Assembly: GCA_037445085.1 (NCBI GenBank)
Contig: JBBILG010000032.1
Location: 1 to 18,598 of the forward strand
Direction of reading: 5' to 3'
Source: JBBILG01 sp037445085
GTDB taxonomy: Bacteria > Pseudomonadota > Gammaproteobacteria > Burkholderiales > Methylophilaceae
DNA: 18,598 bases
In this document: piece after piece, positions 1-9,268 of the stretch
How positions within the stretch are numbered: position 1 is the stretch's first letter
Layout: the number at the start of each line of letters is the position of its first letter
Notes under the pieces: model-generated
Seen by the model: only the letters and a program-made list of their open reading frames with translations
Databases searched by the model: none
Told to the model about the DNA's origin: nothing
Program-made: the position numbers and the translations under genes

Positions 1-1462
<1,462 letters not shown>

Positions 1463-1561
1463 TGCGGTTTCCTTTACAAGTATCTTTTCAAGAAATTCGA
1501 AATTCCGATGCCTTCAAAGTGGGGATGTGCGCGCCGATTTCAACCCTGACAACCTGTTGGC

Positions 1562-1590
1562 CACGGGGAACGCCGGGCAGCCTCCCCGTG
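1562..1590 (-). other. Hairpin in the grpE-dnaK spacer
   Basis: A perfect 8-bp inverted repeat (CACGGGGA at 1562-1569, TCCCCGTG at 1583-1590) with a 13-nt loop lies just after the grpE stop. No run of U follows it in the direction of transcription, so it does not look like an intrinsic terminator. It could mark an mRNA processing or stability boundary that lets dnaK be made at a higher level than grpE; that is inference. The rest of the 149-nt spacer holds the dnaK ribosome site and nothing else recognisable. Confidence 0.4.
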
Positions 1591-1611
1591 CGCTCTGCGG
1601 CTGAACGGATT

Positions 1612-2148
1612 TCAGCCTTTTGCTCTGGCCGCCATGACCAGCGCCGGGCGCAGCACGCGCTCGTGCAGCGTGTAGCCTTTCTGCAGCACCTGCACCACGG
1701 TGTTCGGCTCGGCGTCACTTTCCGTGGTACCGATGGCCTGATGCCGGTGGGGATCGAATTTCTCGCCGAGCGGATGTACCTCGGCGATGTTGAATTTCTC
1801 GAACACGCTGGCGAGCTGCTTGAGCGTGAGCTCGACGCCGTTGCGGTAGCCGGCGACATCCCCGGTCTCCACCGTCAATGCGGCTTCCAGCGAATCCTTG
1901 ACGGCCAGCAGTTCCCCGGAAAACCTTTCCAGCGCGAACCTGCGCGCCTTGTCCACTTCCTCATGCGCCCGGCGGCGGATGTTTTCGGCCTCGGCCTTGG
2001 CGTACATCCAGGCATCGTAATGTTCCTGCGCGCGGCGCTCGGCCTCCTTGAGCATTTCCTCCAGACTGGGCATCACCTCGACTTCGTGCCTTGCCGCCTG
2101 CTGTTCTGCAGGGGCTGGGGTTTCTGGCGTCTGTTCTTGCTGCGACAT
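1612..2148 (-). CDS. grpE: Nucleotide exchange factor GrpE
   Basis: Cytoplasmic dimeric exchange factor that releases ADP from DnaK. The 178-residue product has the family layout. A disordered, Glu/Gln/Pro-rich N-terminus (about 1-25) is followed by a long charged coiled-coil helix (about 28-80, containing YAKAEAENIRRRAHEEV) and a C-terminal beta domain. The GrpE signature appears there as FDPHRHQAIGTTES, ending in GYTLHERVLRPALVMAA. Length matches the usual 180-200 residues. The start at 2148 lies about 30 nt downstream of the predicted sigma-32 transcription start. It is first in a grpE-dnaK unit transcribed toward the left window edge. The identification is firm. Confidence 0.97.
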   Translation of the reverse strand: MSQQEQTPETPAPAEQQAARHEVEVMPSLEEMLKEAERRAQEHYDAWMYAKAEAENIRRRAHEEVDKARRFALERFSGELLAVKDSLEAALTVETGDVAGYRNGVELTLKQLASVFEKFNIAEVHPLGEKFDPHRHQAIGTTESDAEPNTVVQVLQKGYTLHERVLRPALVMAARAKG

Positions 2149-2183
2149 GGGTTTCCCTCGGATGATGTGGTTTCAACGATGTC

Positions 2184-2212
2184 TACATGGGGCCGCTGCG
2201 GGAAAAAACAAG
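2184..2212 (-). promoter_or_regulatory. Sigma-32 (heat-shock) promoter of grpE-dnaK
   Basis: On the minus strand the -10 element CCCCATGTA (2192 down to 2184) matches the sigma-32 consensus CCCCATNTA exactly. The -35 element CTTGTTT (2212 down to 2206) matches the CTTG core of CTTGAAA, and the 13-nt spacer is within the known range. The predicted start of transcription is near 2177, leaving an untranslated leader of about 30 nt before grpE. No CIRCE-like inverted repeat is seen here, so control is expected through RpoH rather than HrcA. Confidence 0.8.
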
Positions 2213-2254
2213 CCCGCATCGCGGCAAAGGTGAAATGGACAGATGGCCAGTGGA

Positions 2255-3226
2255 CTACGCGGAACTTCGGGTGATCCCTTCCAGCGCAGCGAGCACGGCC
2301 TCCGGTGCCGGTACCTTGCCGATACCGCCCAGGTTGACGGCGCGCGAACGGCCGGGGCAGACGCCGGTGAGCTGCGGGTCGGTGTCGGTGTAGATGGCCA
2401 CGGTCGGCAGCGCCAGCGCGGCGGCGAGATGCACCAGCCCGGTATCGACGCCGACGGCGGCCCGTGCGCCGGCCAGCACGGTGGCCAGCTCGGCGAGGCG
2501 CAGCCGCGGCAGCACCGCGGCCTGCGGCACGGCGGCGGCAACAATCTGGGCGCCCTGGCGCTCGGCCTCGCTGCCCCAAGGCAGCAGCAGCGCCAGTCCG
2601 CGCGCCGCCAGCAGCCGGCCCAGCGCGATCCAGTGCGGCGCCGGCCACAGCTTGGAAGCCCGGCTGGTGGCGTGCAGGCCGACCACGTATGCCTGCGGCG
2701 GCACGCATGGCGGCGCGGCACCCGGAGCCTCGATGCCATAGTCCGGCGCGCCGGCAGGCAGCGGATAGCCCAGGGCCCGCGCAGCCAGCATGCGGTTGCG
2801 TGCCACCGCGTGCTGGTTTCTGGGCACATGGTGGTGTTTCTGGTAGCACAGCGCCGCCAGCGGCTCGCGTGCGGATGCGCGATCCTGGCCATGCCGCGTG
2901 CCATGTGCGCCCAGCGCGAGCAGCGCACTCTTCAGCAGGCCCTGGGTGTCGAGCACGAGATCGTAGTTCTGCCGGCGCAGACGCTCGCGGAAGGCCGCGA
3001 GTTCACGCCAGGTGGCGGCGGCGAACAGGCTGTGGCGCCAACGCCGGATGGCAACGGGGATGACCGCGTCAACCGCCGGGTGCAGCGCCGGGATGTCGGC
3101 AAAGGCTTCCTCCACCAGCCAGTCGAAGCGCATGTCCGGATGGTGGGTGCGGATGTCGGCAAGGATGGGCAGGTTGTGGATGACATCGCCCAGGGACGAG
3201 GTCTTGACGATGAGCATGCGCGGCAT
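2255..3226 (-). CDS. waaC: Lipopolysaccharide heptosyltransferase I
   Basis: Glycosyltransferase family 9 enzyme that adds the first L-glycero-D-manno-heptose to Kdo2-lipid A at the inner face of the cytoplasmic membrane. From the chosen ATG at 3226 it has 323 residues (E. coli WaaC has about 319). It opens MPRMLIVKTSSLGDVIHNLP, in which Asp14 corresponds to the catalytic aspartate of the family's TSSxGD motif. The C-terminal donor-binding half contains VVGLHATSRASKLWP and VDTGLVHLAAALALPTVAIY, typical of GT-B heptosyltransferases. In-frame starts also exist at 3247 (TTG), 3235 and 3217. None has a clear ribosome site, and 3226 was chosen by fit to the family N-terminus. It is divergent from waaG, which starts 50 nt away. 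Confidence 0.93.
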   Translation of the reverse strand: MPRMLIVKTSSLGDVIHNLPILADIRTHHPDMRFDWLVEEAFADIPALHPAVDAVIPVAIRRWRHSLFAAATWRELAAFRERLRRQNYDLVLDTQGLLKSALLALGAHGTRHGQDRASAREPLAALCYQKHHHVPRNQHAVARNRMLAARALGYPLPAGAPDYGIEAPGAAPPCVPPQAYVVGLHATSRASKLWPAPHWIALGRLLAARGLALLLPWGSEAERQGAQIVAAAVPQAAVLPRLRLAELATVLAGARAAVGVDTGLVHLAAALALPTVAIYTDTDPQLTGVCPGRSRAVNLGGIGKVPAPEAVLAALEGITRSSA

Positions 3227-3276
3227 GGCCGGCATTTTCGCATACAATTTGGCCTTTATCCGATGGCAGACATGGC

Positions 3277-4431
3277 GTGAGGTTCGCTTTCGTCATATTC
3301 AAGTACTTCCCATACGGCGGCGCGCAGCGCGACATGCTGCGCATCGCGCAGGCATGTATGATGCGGGGGCACGTCGTGGACGTTTATGTGATGTCGTGGG
3401 ACGGTCCGCAACCGGAGGCCGGCATCAGGGTACGACTGGTGCCGGCCAGGGGCTGGGTGAACTACCGCCGCTACCAGGATTTCATCGACCGGGTACACGC
3501 CCGGGTTGCGCGCGAGCGTTACGATCTGGTGGTCGGCTTCAATCGCATGTCGGGGCTGGATGCCTATTTTGCCGCCGATTCCTGTTTTGTCGGACGCAAG
3601 CGGGGCTGGGCTGGCTGGCTGCATCGGATTTCGCCACGCCATCGCTGGTTCGCGCGTTGCGAGGCGTCGGTATTCGGAGAGGATGCCGCTGTGCGCATCC
3701 TGCTGTTGTCCGAGGCGGAGAAAGCGGTGTTCCAGCGCGGGTACGGGACGCCGGATGCACGTTTTCATCTGCTACCGCCGCACCTCTCGGCTGAGCGCAT
3801 GGCCTTGCAGGATATCGCCGGGATGCGCGCCAGGCTGCGAGGAGAGTTCGGTTTTGCCGAGGATGACCCGGTCCTGCTGCTGGTAGGTTCCGGATTCCGC
3901 ACCAAGGGGCTGGATCGGGCAATCAGGGGGCTGGCGGCGCTGCCGCCGGATTTGCGCGCGCGCGTCAGGCTGATTGCCGCCGGACAGGACAATGCCAGGC
4001 CCTACCTGCGGCTGGCCGAAAAGCTGCGCGTTGCGCCCCAGGTGCGGGTGGTGGCCGGCCGCAGCGACATCCCGCAGCTCATGCAGGGCGCCGATGTGCT
4101 GGTGCATCCGGCGCGGCGTGAACTGGCCGGCCACGTACTGCTAGAGTCCATGGCGAGCGGATTGCCGGTGCTGGCCACGGACGTGTGCGGCTATAGCCCC
4201 CATGTCGCCGCGGCGGGTGCCGGTATCGTGCTGTCGTCGCCGTTCGACCAGGCCGCATTCGACCGCACTCTCGCCGGGATGCTGACTTCGCCCTCGCGCC
4301 CGGATTGGCGCAGCAGGGGAATCGCCTATGCGCAGCGCATCATGGCCGTCAACGATGGCACGGCTGAGGCACGCATGCTGGAAACCATGGCGGCCGAGCG
4401 GCACGCAGGCAACGATGCCGTGGCGCTGTGA
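3277..4431 (+). CDS. waaG: Lipopolysaccharide core glucosyltransferase I (WaaG family)
   Basis: GT4-family, GT-B fold transferase that adds the first outer-core hexose to inner-core heptose II. The 384-residue product (about 374 in E. coli) starts at a GTG and opens MRFAFVIFKYFPYGGAQRDM, the N-terminal acceptor-domain signature of WaaG. The donor domain carries the glycine-rich VLLLVGSGFRTKGLDRAI, followed by the E-x7-E region in VHPARRELAGHVLLES and GLPVLATDVCGY. Both parts closely resemble WaaG. The ribosome site is weak. waaP follows after only 4 nt, so the two are surely co-transcribed. Sugar specificity (glucose or another hexose) cannot be read from the sequence. Confidence 0.92.
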   Translation: MRFAFVIFKYFPYGGAQRDMLRIAQACMMRGHVVDVYVMSWDGPQPEAGIRVRLVPARGWVNYRRYQDFIDRVHARVARERYDLVVGFNRMSGLDAYFAADSCFVGRKRGWAGWLHRISPRHRWFARCEASVFGEDAAVRILLLSEAEKAVFQRGYGTPDARFHLLPPHLSAERMALQDIAGMRARLRGEFGFAEDDPVLLLVGSGFRTKGLDRAIRGLAALPPDLRARVRLIAAGQDNARPYLRLAEKLRVAPQVRVVAGRSDIPQLMQGADVLVHPARRELAGHVLLESMASGLPVLATDVCGYSPHVAAAGAGIVLSSPFDQAAFDRTLAGMLTSPSRPDWRSRGIAYAQRIMAVNDGTAEARMLETMAAERHAGNDAVAL

Positions 4432-4435
4432 CCGC

Positions 4436-5245
4436 ATGGTAATGCCGGGGCCGCTTGCCGAGGCACTGGGCGGCGGCGATGCCTTCGAGCGGGCGATGGC
4501 GCTGCGCGGCGAGGTGTATCGTGATGTGCCGGGCCGCCGCACCCTGCGCGTCACCCTGGCGGGGGAATCCCGTTTCGTCAAACTGCATTTCGGCGTGGGC
4601 TGGCGCGACATTTTCAAGAACCTGGCGAGACTGCGTCTGCCCGTCGTCAGCGCGCGCACGGAATGGCTGGCGATACACAGGCTGGGCGAGCTCGGCATCC
4701 CCACCACGCCGGCGGTCGCCTATGGCTGCCGCGGCATCAGCCCGGCCAGCCTGAAGTCGTTCCTGATCACCGAAGACCTGGGCGATATCGTCTCGCTGGA
4801 GGATTACTGCCGCGACTGGGCGAACTCGCCGCCGCCGCTGGCACTGAAGCGGCGGATCCTGGCCGAGGTGGCGCGCATCGCACGGATGCTGCACGACAAC
4901 GGCCTCAACCACCGCGATTTCTACCTGTGCCACTTCTGCCTGGACAAGACCAAGCTGGCCAGCGGGGAGGTGCTGCTGTATCTCATCGACCTGCACCGGG
5001 TCGGCATGCGCCTCCGCATCACCCCCACGGCACGCATGAAGGACATGGCGGCGCTGTATTTTTCAGCCCTCGACATCGGGCTGAGCGCGCGCGACTGCCT
5101 GCGCTTCCTTCGTCTCTACCGCGGTATCCGGCTCGGCATCCTGCTGAGGCAGGAACGGACGTTCTGGCGGCGGGTATGCGCCCGCGCCGAGCGGCTTTAC
5201 GTGAAATTCCACGGCCATGCGCCCGCCCGCCTGTTGCGTGTCTGA
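4436..5245 (+). CDS. waaP: Lipopolysaccharide core heptose(I) kinase
   Basis: Protein-kinase-fold enzyme that phosphorylates heptose I of the LPS inner core, which supports outer-membrane integrity. The product is 269 residues (E. coli WaaP 265). It shows RRTLRVTLAGESRFVKLHFG (the nucleotide-binding beta strands with the kinase lysine), SFLITEDLGDIVSLEDYCRDW, and the catalytic loop LNHRDFYLCHF with Asp161 aligned to the essential Asp162 of E. coli WaaP. YLIDLHRV then supplies the metal-binding Asp. The start at 4436 lies 4 nt after the waaG stop; ATG 4442 is an alternative. An upstream in-frame start at 4328 would overlap waaG heavily and is not family-like. It is the last gene of the waaG-waaP unit. 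Confidence 0.95.
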   Translation: MVMPGPLAEALGGGDAFERAMALRGEVYRDVPGRRTLRVTLAGESRFVKLHFGVGWRDIFKNLARLRLPVVSARTEWLAIHRLGELGIPTTPAVAYGCRGISPASLKSFLITEDLGDIVSLEDYCRDWANSPPPLALKRRILAEVARIARMLHDNGLNHRDFYLCHFCLDKTKLASGEVLLYLIDLHRVGMRLRITPTARMKDMAALYFSALDIGLSARDCLRFLRLYRGIRLGILLRQERTFWRRVCARAERLYVKFHGHAPARLLRV

Positions 5246-5325
5246 CGGTGGCGGCGAGTCGTGACGGAATATTTCGATCCCGAAGTCCGCGTGTCGCCGT
5301 CTGTCACCCGGATCGCGGGACGCTG

Positions 5326-5703
5326 TCAACGTTCGCGCTGGCGTGCCTCGCGCAGTTCGTCCTCACTGATGATCCCGTCGCCGTTACGGTCTATGTGCCC
5401 GAAACGTCGCTCCAGCCAAGGCGCGTAGCGGCGCGCCTCGTCGCGCGTGAGACCGCCTTGCGATTCCAGGCGCTGCCGTTGCCGCTCATGCATCTGCTCG
5501 CGGTGCAGTTGCAGATGCTGGCGGTCGGGGTAGGCGCGGTCGGCGTAATCGTGCAGTTCGCGGTACAGGTGCGCGCGTTCCTCGGGTGCGAGTCGCTGTT
5601 CGAGCGGCCGTCCGTTGCCCTCGCGCTCCGCCTGCGCTGGCGCGCTCAGGGCGAGGAGCACGGCCAGTCCGAGCAGGCGGCGTGACAATGGCAGGGTCGG
5701 CAT
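5326..5703 (-). CDS. Exported single EF-hand protein
   Basis: A small protein of 125 residues with a Sec signal peptide (about 1-25, hydrophobic core LLGLAVLLALSAPAQA, likely cleaved after AQA). The middle is a charged, Arg/Glu/Gln-rich helical stretch (about 30-95). One canonical 12-residue EF-hand loop, DRNGDGIISEDE, lies at residues 105-116, with Asp1, Asn3, Asp5 and Glu12 all in place. It is therefore expected to bind calcium in the periplasm. The partner EF-hand usually present is not recognisable, so it may dimerise. It lies 60 nt downstream of the His-rich gene on the same strand and ends 80 nt from the convergent waaP. The specific function is unknown. Confidence 0.8.
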   Translation of the reverse strand: MPTLPLSRRLLGLAVLLALSAPAQAEREGNGRPLEQRLAPEERAHLYRELHDYADRAYPDRQHLQLHREQMHERQRQRLESQGGLTRDEARRYAPWLERRFGHIDRNGDGIISEDELREARQRER

Positions 5704-5763
5704 GGAAATGGGGCGGGCGTGGCTGTGGGTTGCGTGTCCCAGTATACGACAATCCCCGGCGGG

Positions 5764-6051
5764 CTAGCGTTCCCAATGCTGTCCGTCCCGCCATCCGTGC
5801 CCGCGGCGGACATCCCAGTGCCGGTTCCCGTGATGCCGCGCCGCGCCGTGGCGATGCCAGTCCTGATGACAATGCTGGCGAGGATGGTGGCGGATGTGTT
5901 TGGGGTAATCGTGGTGCGGGTAATGGCCGTAGGCATGGAAGTGGGCGCTGGGCACCACCACATGAAAGCCGATGTGCGGCTCGTGCGCGAATGCCGGAGC
6001 GGCGGCGAACAGCGCGCCGGCGATGGCCGTGATGCTCAGGAACTTGTTCAT
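5764..6051 (-). CDS. Exported histidine-rich small protein
   Basis: A 95-residue product with a clear signal peptide (MNKFLSITAIAGALFAAAPAFA, about 22 residues). The mature part is about 73 residues, of which roughly 20 are His, many paired (HH), along with Tyr, Trp and Arg and a single Cys. That composition suggests binding of a transition metal such as Ni, Cu or Zn in the periplasm, but no family motif is recognised. The ATG at 6051 is preceded by GAAAGGA at normal distance, which selects it over an upstream in-frame start at 6156 that would bury the signal peptide. It is divergent from ompR and shares a 204-nt control region with it, so OmpR control is possible. Confidence 0.75.
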   Translation of the reverse strand: MNKFLSITAIAGALFAAAPAFAHEPHIGFHVVVPSAHFHAYGHYPHHDYPKHIRHHPRQHCHQDWHRHGAARHHGNRHWDVRRGHGWRDGQHWER

Positions 6052-6144
6052 GATGCATTCCTTTCGTGCAGGGGTTGCGATGACTGCGATGGATGCCCTG
6101 AGGGAGTCGGGCTGAGTGCAGCTTAAGGCCGGCCTGTAAACGAC

Positions 6145-6212
6145 GCATTTCCGCAACCGGTGAAAATGTAAGCATTTGTTGCCGTACCGGCCCGGCGCAA
6201 CGGTTTGTTACC
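6145..6212. promoter_or_regulatory. Spaced direct repeats upstream of ompR
   Basis: The divergent region between the His-rich gene and ompR holds related short repeats. GCATTT occurs at 6145-6150 and 6172-6177. The nonamer TTTGTTGCC at 6175-6183 recurs as TTTGTTACC at 6204-6212, with 29 nt between starts, close to three helical turns. OmpR-family regulators bind tandem direct half-sites on one DNA face, so autoregulation or shared control of the two divergent units is plausible. No confident sigma-70 promoter was found here. This is inference from spacing only. Confidence 0.3.
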
Positions 6213-6255
6213 ATCAGGCTGCGCAGCGGACGGCGGGCGGGGTAAGATTCCGGCC

Positions 6256-6972
6256 ATGGACAAACGCATTCTCGTCGTCGATGACGACGCGCGCCTGCGC
6301 GACCTGCTGGTGCGCTATCTGGGCGAGCAGGGCTACGTGGTGCACGGCGTGGCCGATGCCGCAGCCATGGACAGACACTTGGCACGCGAACGCTACGACC
6401 TCATGGTGCTCGACCTCATGCTGCCCGGTGAGGATGGCCTTGCCATCTGTCGCCGCCTGCGTGGCGTGGGGGAACAACTGCCCATCATCATGCTCACCGC
6501 CAAGGGAGACGAGATCGACCGCATCGTCGGCCTGGAAATGGGGGCGGACGACTACCTGCCCAAGCCATTCAACCCGCGCGAGCTGTTGGCGCGTATCCAT
6601 GCGGTGCTGCGCCGGCGCGGCAGCGACATCCCGGCCGGCGCGCCGGCAAGAGGGGGGCGGTGTATCACCTTCGGGCCTTATCTGTTCGAGCCGGCCCTGC
6701 GCCGGCTGACCCGTGACGGCCGGCCGGTGCCGCTGACCACCGGCGAATTCGCCCTGCTCAATGTGCTGGTGGCCCATCCGCGCCAGCCGCTGTCGCGTGA
6801 CAAGCTGATGGAGCTGGCGCGCGGACGCGAGCTGGAAGTGTACGATCGCAGCATAGACGTGCAGATCTCCCGCCTGCGCAAGCTGATTGAGCCCAACCCG
6901 GGAGAGCCGCGCTACATCCAGACGGTGTGGGGATTCGGCTACGTGTTCGTGCCGGACGGGAGTGTGGCATGA
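6256..6972 (+). CDS. ompR: OmpR-family response regulator
   Basis: Two-component DNA-binding regulator of 238 residues. The receiver domain (about 3-120) has the acidic pocket VVDDD, phospho-acceptor Asp53 in LMVLDLMLPGEDG, Thr81 in MLTA and Lys103 in LPKPF. The winged-helix output domain (about 140-235) carries LTTGEFALLNVLVAHPRQ, then YDRSIDVQISRLRKLIEPNP and IQTVWGFGYVF. Both halves are closest to OmpR/RisA of proteobacteria. ATG 6256 was chosen over an upstream in-frame start at 6205 because the receiver begins directly after it. The stop overlaps the kinase start by ATGA, so the two are translationally coupled. The stimulus is not known from sequence. Confidence 0.93.
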   Translation: MDKRILVVDDDARLRDLLVRYLGEQGYVVHGVADAAAMDRHLARERYDLMVLDLMLPGEDGLAICRRLRGVGEQLPIIMLTAKGDEIDRIVGLEMGADDYLPKPFNPRELLARIHAVLRRRGSDIPAGAPARGGRCITFGPYLFEPALRRLTRDGRPVPLTTGEFALLNVLVAHPRQPLSRDKLMELARGRELEVYDRSIDVQISRLRKLIEPNPGEPRYIQTVWGFGYVFVPDGSVA

Positions 6973-8294
6973 AACCCTGGCCACCGCGCACGTTGCAGGC
7001 GCGCATTGCCTTGCTGTTCCTGCTGCTGCTGGCGGTGGGGCAGCTCGCCGCCTTCCAGCTGTTCGAATTTTTCGAGCGCGCGCCGCGCGCGGAGGCGGCC
7101 GCCCTGCGCATCGTCAGCACCATCAACCTGACGCGCGCCGCCCTGCTCGCCGCCAGCCCGGAGCGGCGCCAGCCGTTGCTGGACGCGCTCAACCAGCGCG
7201 AGGGCGTGCGCATCTACCCGGTCGATCTGCTGGAGGAGGTCGAGCCGCTGCCGGCATCGCCCATGCTGCGCATGATCGCGGAGCGGGTGGTCGCACAGCT
7301 CGGACCGCAGACCATGGTGGCCTACAACCATCTCGGTACGCCCGGCCTGTGGGTGAGCTTTGCCATCGGCGAGGACGATTACTGGCTGGTGCTGCCGCGG
7401 CCGCGCCCCGGCACCGGTTTTCCTTGGCAGTGGCTGGGCTGGGGCACGCTGCTGGCGGGACTCTCCGTGGCCGGCGCCTGGCTCGTCATGCTGCGCATTA
7501 ATCGGCCGCTGCAGCAGTTGGCGCGTGCCGCCGATGCCGTCGGTCGCGGCGAATATGGCACGCCGCTGCCGGAAGCGGGCCCCGAGGAAATCAGCCGCCT
7601 CACCCGCGCCTTCAACACCATGAGCGCGGCGCTGGCGCGCGCCGAGGCGGACCGCAGCCTGTTGCTGGCCGGCGTGTCGCATGACCTGCGCACGCCGCTG
7701 GCGCGCCTGCGGCTGGCGGTGGAAATGCTGCCGGAGCGGGGGGCCCTGAAGTCCGGCATGGTGCAGGACATCGACGACATGGACGCCATCGTCGGCCAGT
7801 TTCTGGATCTCATCCGCGGCGCGGCGGGCGAGGCGCCCGGGCCGGCGGAGCTGGATGCGCTGGCGCGCGAGCTGGCGCAGCGCCACCAGCGTGCCGGCCA
7901 GACGCTGGAGCTCGATCTCGGCGGGGTGCCGGCGCTGCGGTTGCGCCGCTTCGCCATGCAGCGGCTGCTCACCAACCTGATCGACAATGCCTTCCGTCAC
8001 GGCGCCGCGCCGGTGACGCTGTCCACCCGCATTGAGGATGGCCGCGTGCTGGTGCGCGTGCTGGACAACGGCCCCGGCCTGCCGGAGCACGAGAGCGAGC
8101 GCATGCTGCGGCCGTTCGAGCGGCTGGACGGCGCGCGCGGCGGCGCCCGCGGTGCCGGGCTGGGGCTGGCCATTGCCGCCCGCATTGCCACCCTGCACGG
8201 CGGCACCCTGATGCTGCGCAACCGGCCGCAGGGCGGGCTGGAGGCGCGGGTGGAGCTGCCCTTGTCGCTAGCGGGGGGTGATGCTGCCACGTAG
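6969..8294 (+). CDS. envZ: EnvZ-type sensor histidine kinase
   Basis: Inner-membrane sensor kinase of 441 residues that would phosphorylate the adjacent regulator. Two membrane helices (about 11-32 and 155-178) flank a periplasmic sensor of about 120 residues. HAMP follows (INRPLQQLARAADAVGRGEY), then the H-box LAGVSHDLRTPLARL with phospho-acceptor His238. The ATPase domain has an N-box (NLIDNAFRHG), G1 (DNGPGLP), F-box (RPFERLDGA) and G2 (GAGLGLAIA). All catalytic elements are present. The ATG overlaps the ompR stop. Its 3' end overlaps the convergent mxaL-like gene by 27 bp, so the two transcripts are antisense there. Confidence 0.92.
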   Translation: MKPWPPRTLQARIALLFLLLLAVGQLAAFQLFEFFERAPRAEAAALRIVSTINLTRAALLAASPERRQPLLDALNQREGVRIYPVDLLEEVEPLPASPMLRMIAERVVAQLGPQTMVAYNHLGTPGLWVSFAIGEDDYWLVLPRPRPGTGFPWQWLGWGTLLAGLSVAGAWLVMLRINRPLQQLARAADAVGRGEYGTPLPEAGPEEISRLTRAFNTMSAALARAEADRSLLLAGVSHDLRTPLARLRLAVEMLPERGALKSGMVQDIDDMDAIVGQFLDLIRGAAGEAPGPAELDALARELAQRHQRAGQTLELDLGGVPALRLRRFAMQRLLTNLIDNAFRHGAAPVTLSTRIEDGRVLVRVLDNGPGLPEHESERMLRPFERLDGARGGARGAGLGLAIAARIATLHGGTLMLRNRPQGGLEARVELPLSLAGGDAAT

Positions 8295-9260
8295 CCGCAG
8301 GCGGCCCGGCAGCGCGCGCAGGCGCTGCCGGGGCAGATGGGCGCCGAGCAGCAGTAGCGCGGCCAGCCCGCCCAGCCAGTGGCTGATGTCCAAGGGTGCG
8401 GTGTCATGCCGCGCGGGCGGGGCGGAACGCAGGGCCGCAAGCACGCGCGGGGTGCTGTCCCCGCGTACGTAGCGGCCGTGGATGGTGGCGGCCAGCTCCT
8501 GCAGATAAGGCTCGTCCAGGACGGAAAGGTAGCGCTCGTAGTCCTGCGTGGCCACGCTGTCGTCGCGTCTGCCGCGCGTTTCCTCGGAAACCTGGGCAAT
8601 GCCGGGTTCGAGCTGGTAGGTGTTCTGCGACCAGTAGCCCATGATGTTGTTGTCCGCATCCAGCTTGTGCACCGGCGTCGGCCGGTCGCCGCCGATGCCG
8701 ACCAGCAGCCAGCCCTTGCCGCCCTGCCACATGGACAGGTCGGCCTGATTGAAAGCGTGCAGGCGCGGCGCTTCCTCGCCGTCGGTGAAGAACACCATTT
8801 GGGCGGGCTCGGGTAGCGCCTTCAGCGCAGCACTGGCCGACAGCATGCCGAAGGCGATGCGGCTGTTGCCGTGCCAGGCCTGCCGCCATTCCAGGTGCTG
8901 CACGGTGTCCTGGATGGCATCGTAGTTGGCGCACACCTCGACGGGGTGGAACAGGGTGGATACCCCCACGCTGGCGAACAGGGCCAAGCCGACGCGGGTG
9001 CCGCAGGGCATGGAGGCGATGCCGTCGCGCAGCAGCCGGCGGGTGTAGGCCAAGCGGCTGGCCGGCTCGCCGGCGAGCTGCATGTCCTCGGCATTCATGC
9101 TCTGGGTGATGTCCACCACCAGAAAGTAGGTGTAGATGTCGCGCTGTACCGGCAGCGTTGGCCGCAGCAGGGCGACCAGCAGCAAGGCCAGCGCCAGGGC
9201 CAGCATGGCCGTCTCACGGCGCTGGTGCAGCAGCGTGTACAGTCGCGACATGGACGACAT
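8268..9260 (-). CDS. Second MxaL-like VWA-domain membrane protein
   Basis: A 330-residue paralogue of the mxaL gene just upstream. A membrane helix (about 17-33) precedes the shared block LRPTLPVQRDIY and a von Willebrand factor A domain. That domain has the metal-site motif DITQS starting at Asp50 and a second site in VFFTDGEE. A C-terminal membrane helix (about residues 294-310) leaves a short basic tail. Both helices place the VWA domain in the periplasm, as expected for Mxa accessory proteins. The start at 9260 has AAAGG upstream and lies 8 nt after the mxaL stop; the longer frame from 9410 overlaps mxaL and lacks support. It is the last gene of the operon and ends inside the 3' end of envZ on the opposite strand. 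Its separate role is unknown. Confidence 0.82.
   Translation of the reverse strand: MSSMSRLYTLLHQRRETAMLALALALLLVALLRPTLPVQRDIYTYFLVVDITQSMNAEDMQLAGEPASRLAYTRRLLRDGIASMPCGTRVGLALFASVGVSTLFHPVEVCANYDAIQDTVQHLEWRQAWHGNSRIAFGMLSASAALKALPEPAQMVFFTDGEEAPRLHAFNQADLSMWQGGKGWLLVGIGGDRPTPVHKLDADNNIMGYWSQNTYQLEPGIAQVSEETRGRRDDSVATQDYERYLSVLDEPYLQELAATIHGRYVRGDSTPRVLAALRSAPPARHDTAPLDISHWLGGLAALLLLGAHLPRQRLRALPGRLRLRGSITPR
9041..9180. repeat. DNA block shared by the two tandem mxaL genes (partner 10039-10178)
   Basis: The 140-nt stretch here aligns without gaps to 10039-10178 at an offset of 998 nt, with 17 mismatches by hand count (about 88% identity). The core 9061-9120 differs at only 3 positions. 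It encodes the N-terminal membrane-proximal segment and VWA metal motif. Similarity falls off on both sides, fitting an old tandem duplication with this part held by selection or gene conversion. Confidence 0.8.
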
Positions 9261-9268
9261 GCTGCCTT

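Noticed and set aside
2197..2217. Small GCGGG/CCCGC hairpin as a waaC terminator
   Set aside because: Only five base pairs and the T-run needed downstream on the waaC strand is not there in the right place (the run of U lies in the loop); it overlaps the sigma-32 -35 element instead.
6939..8198. 419-codon open frame on the minus strand
   Set aside because: It is antisense to envZ, whose kinase boxes are complete; the minus frame is low-complexity Gln/Arg/Ala.
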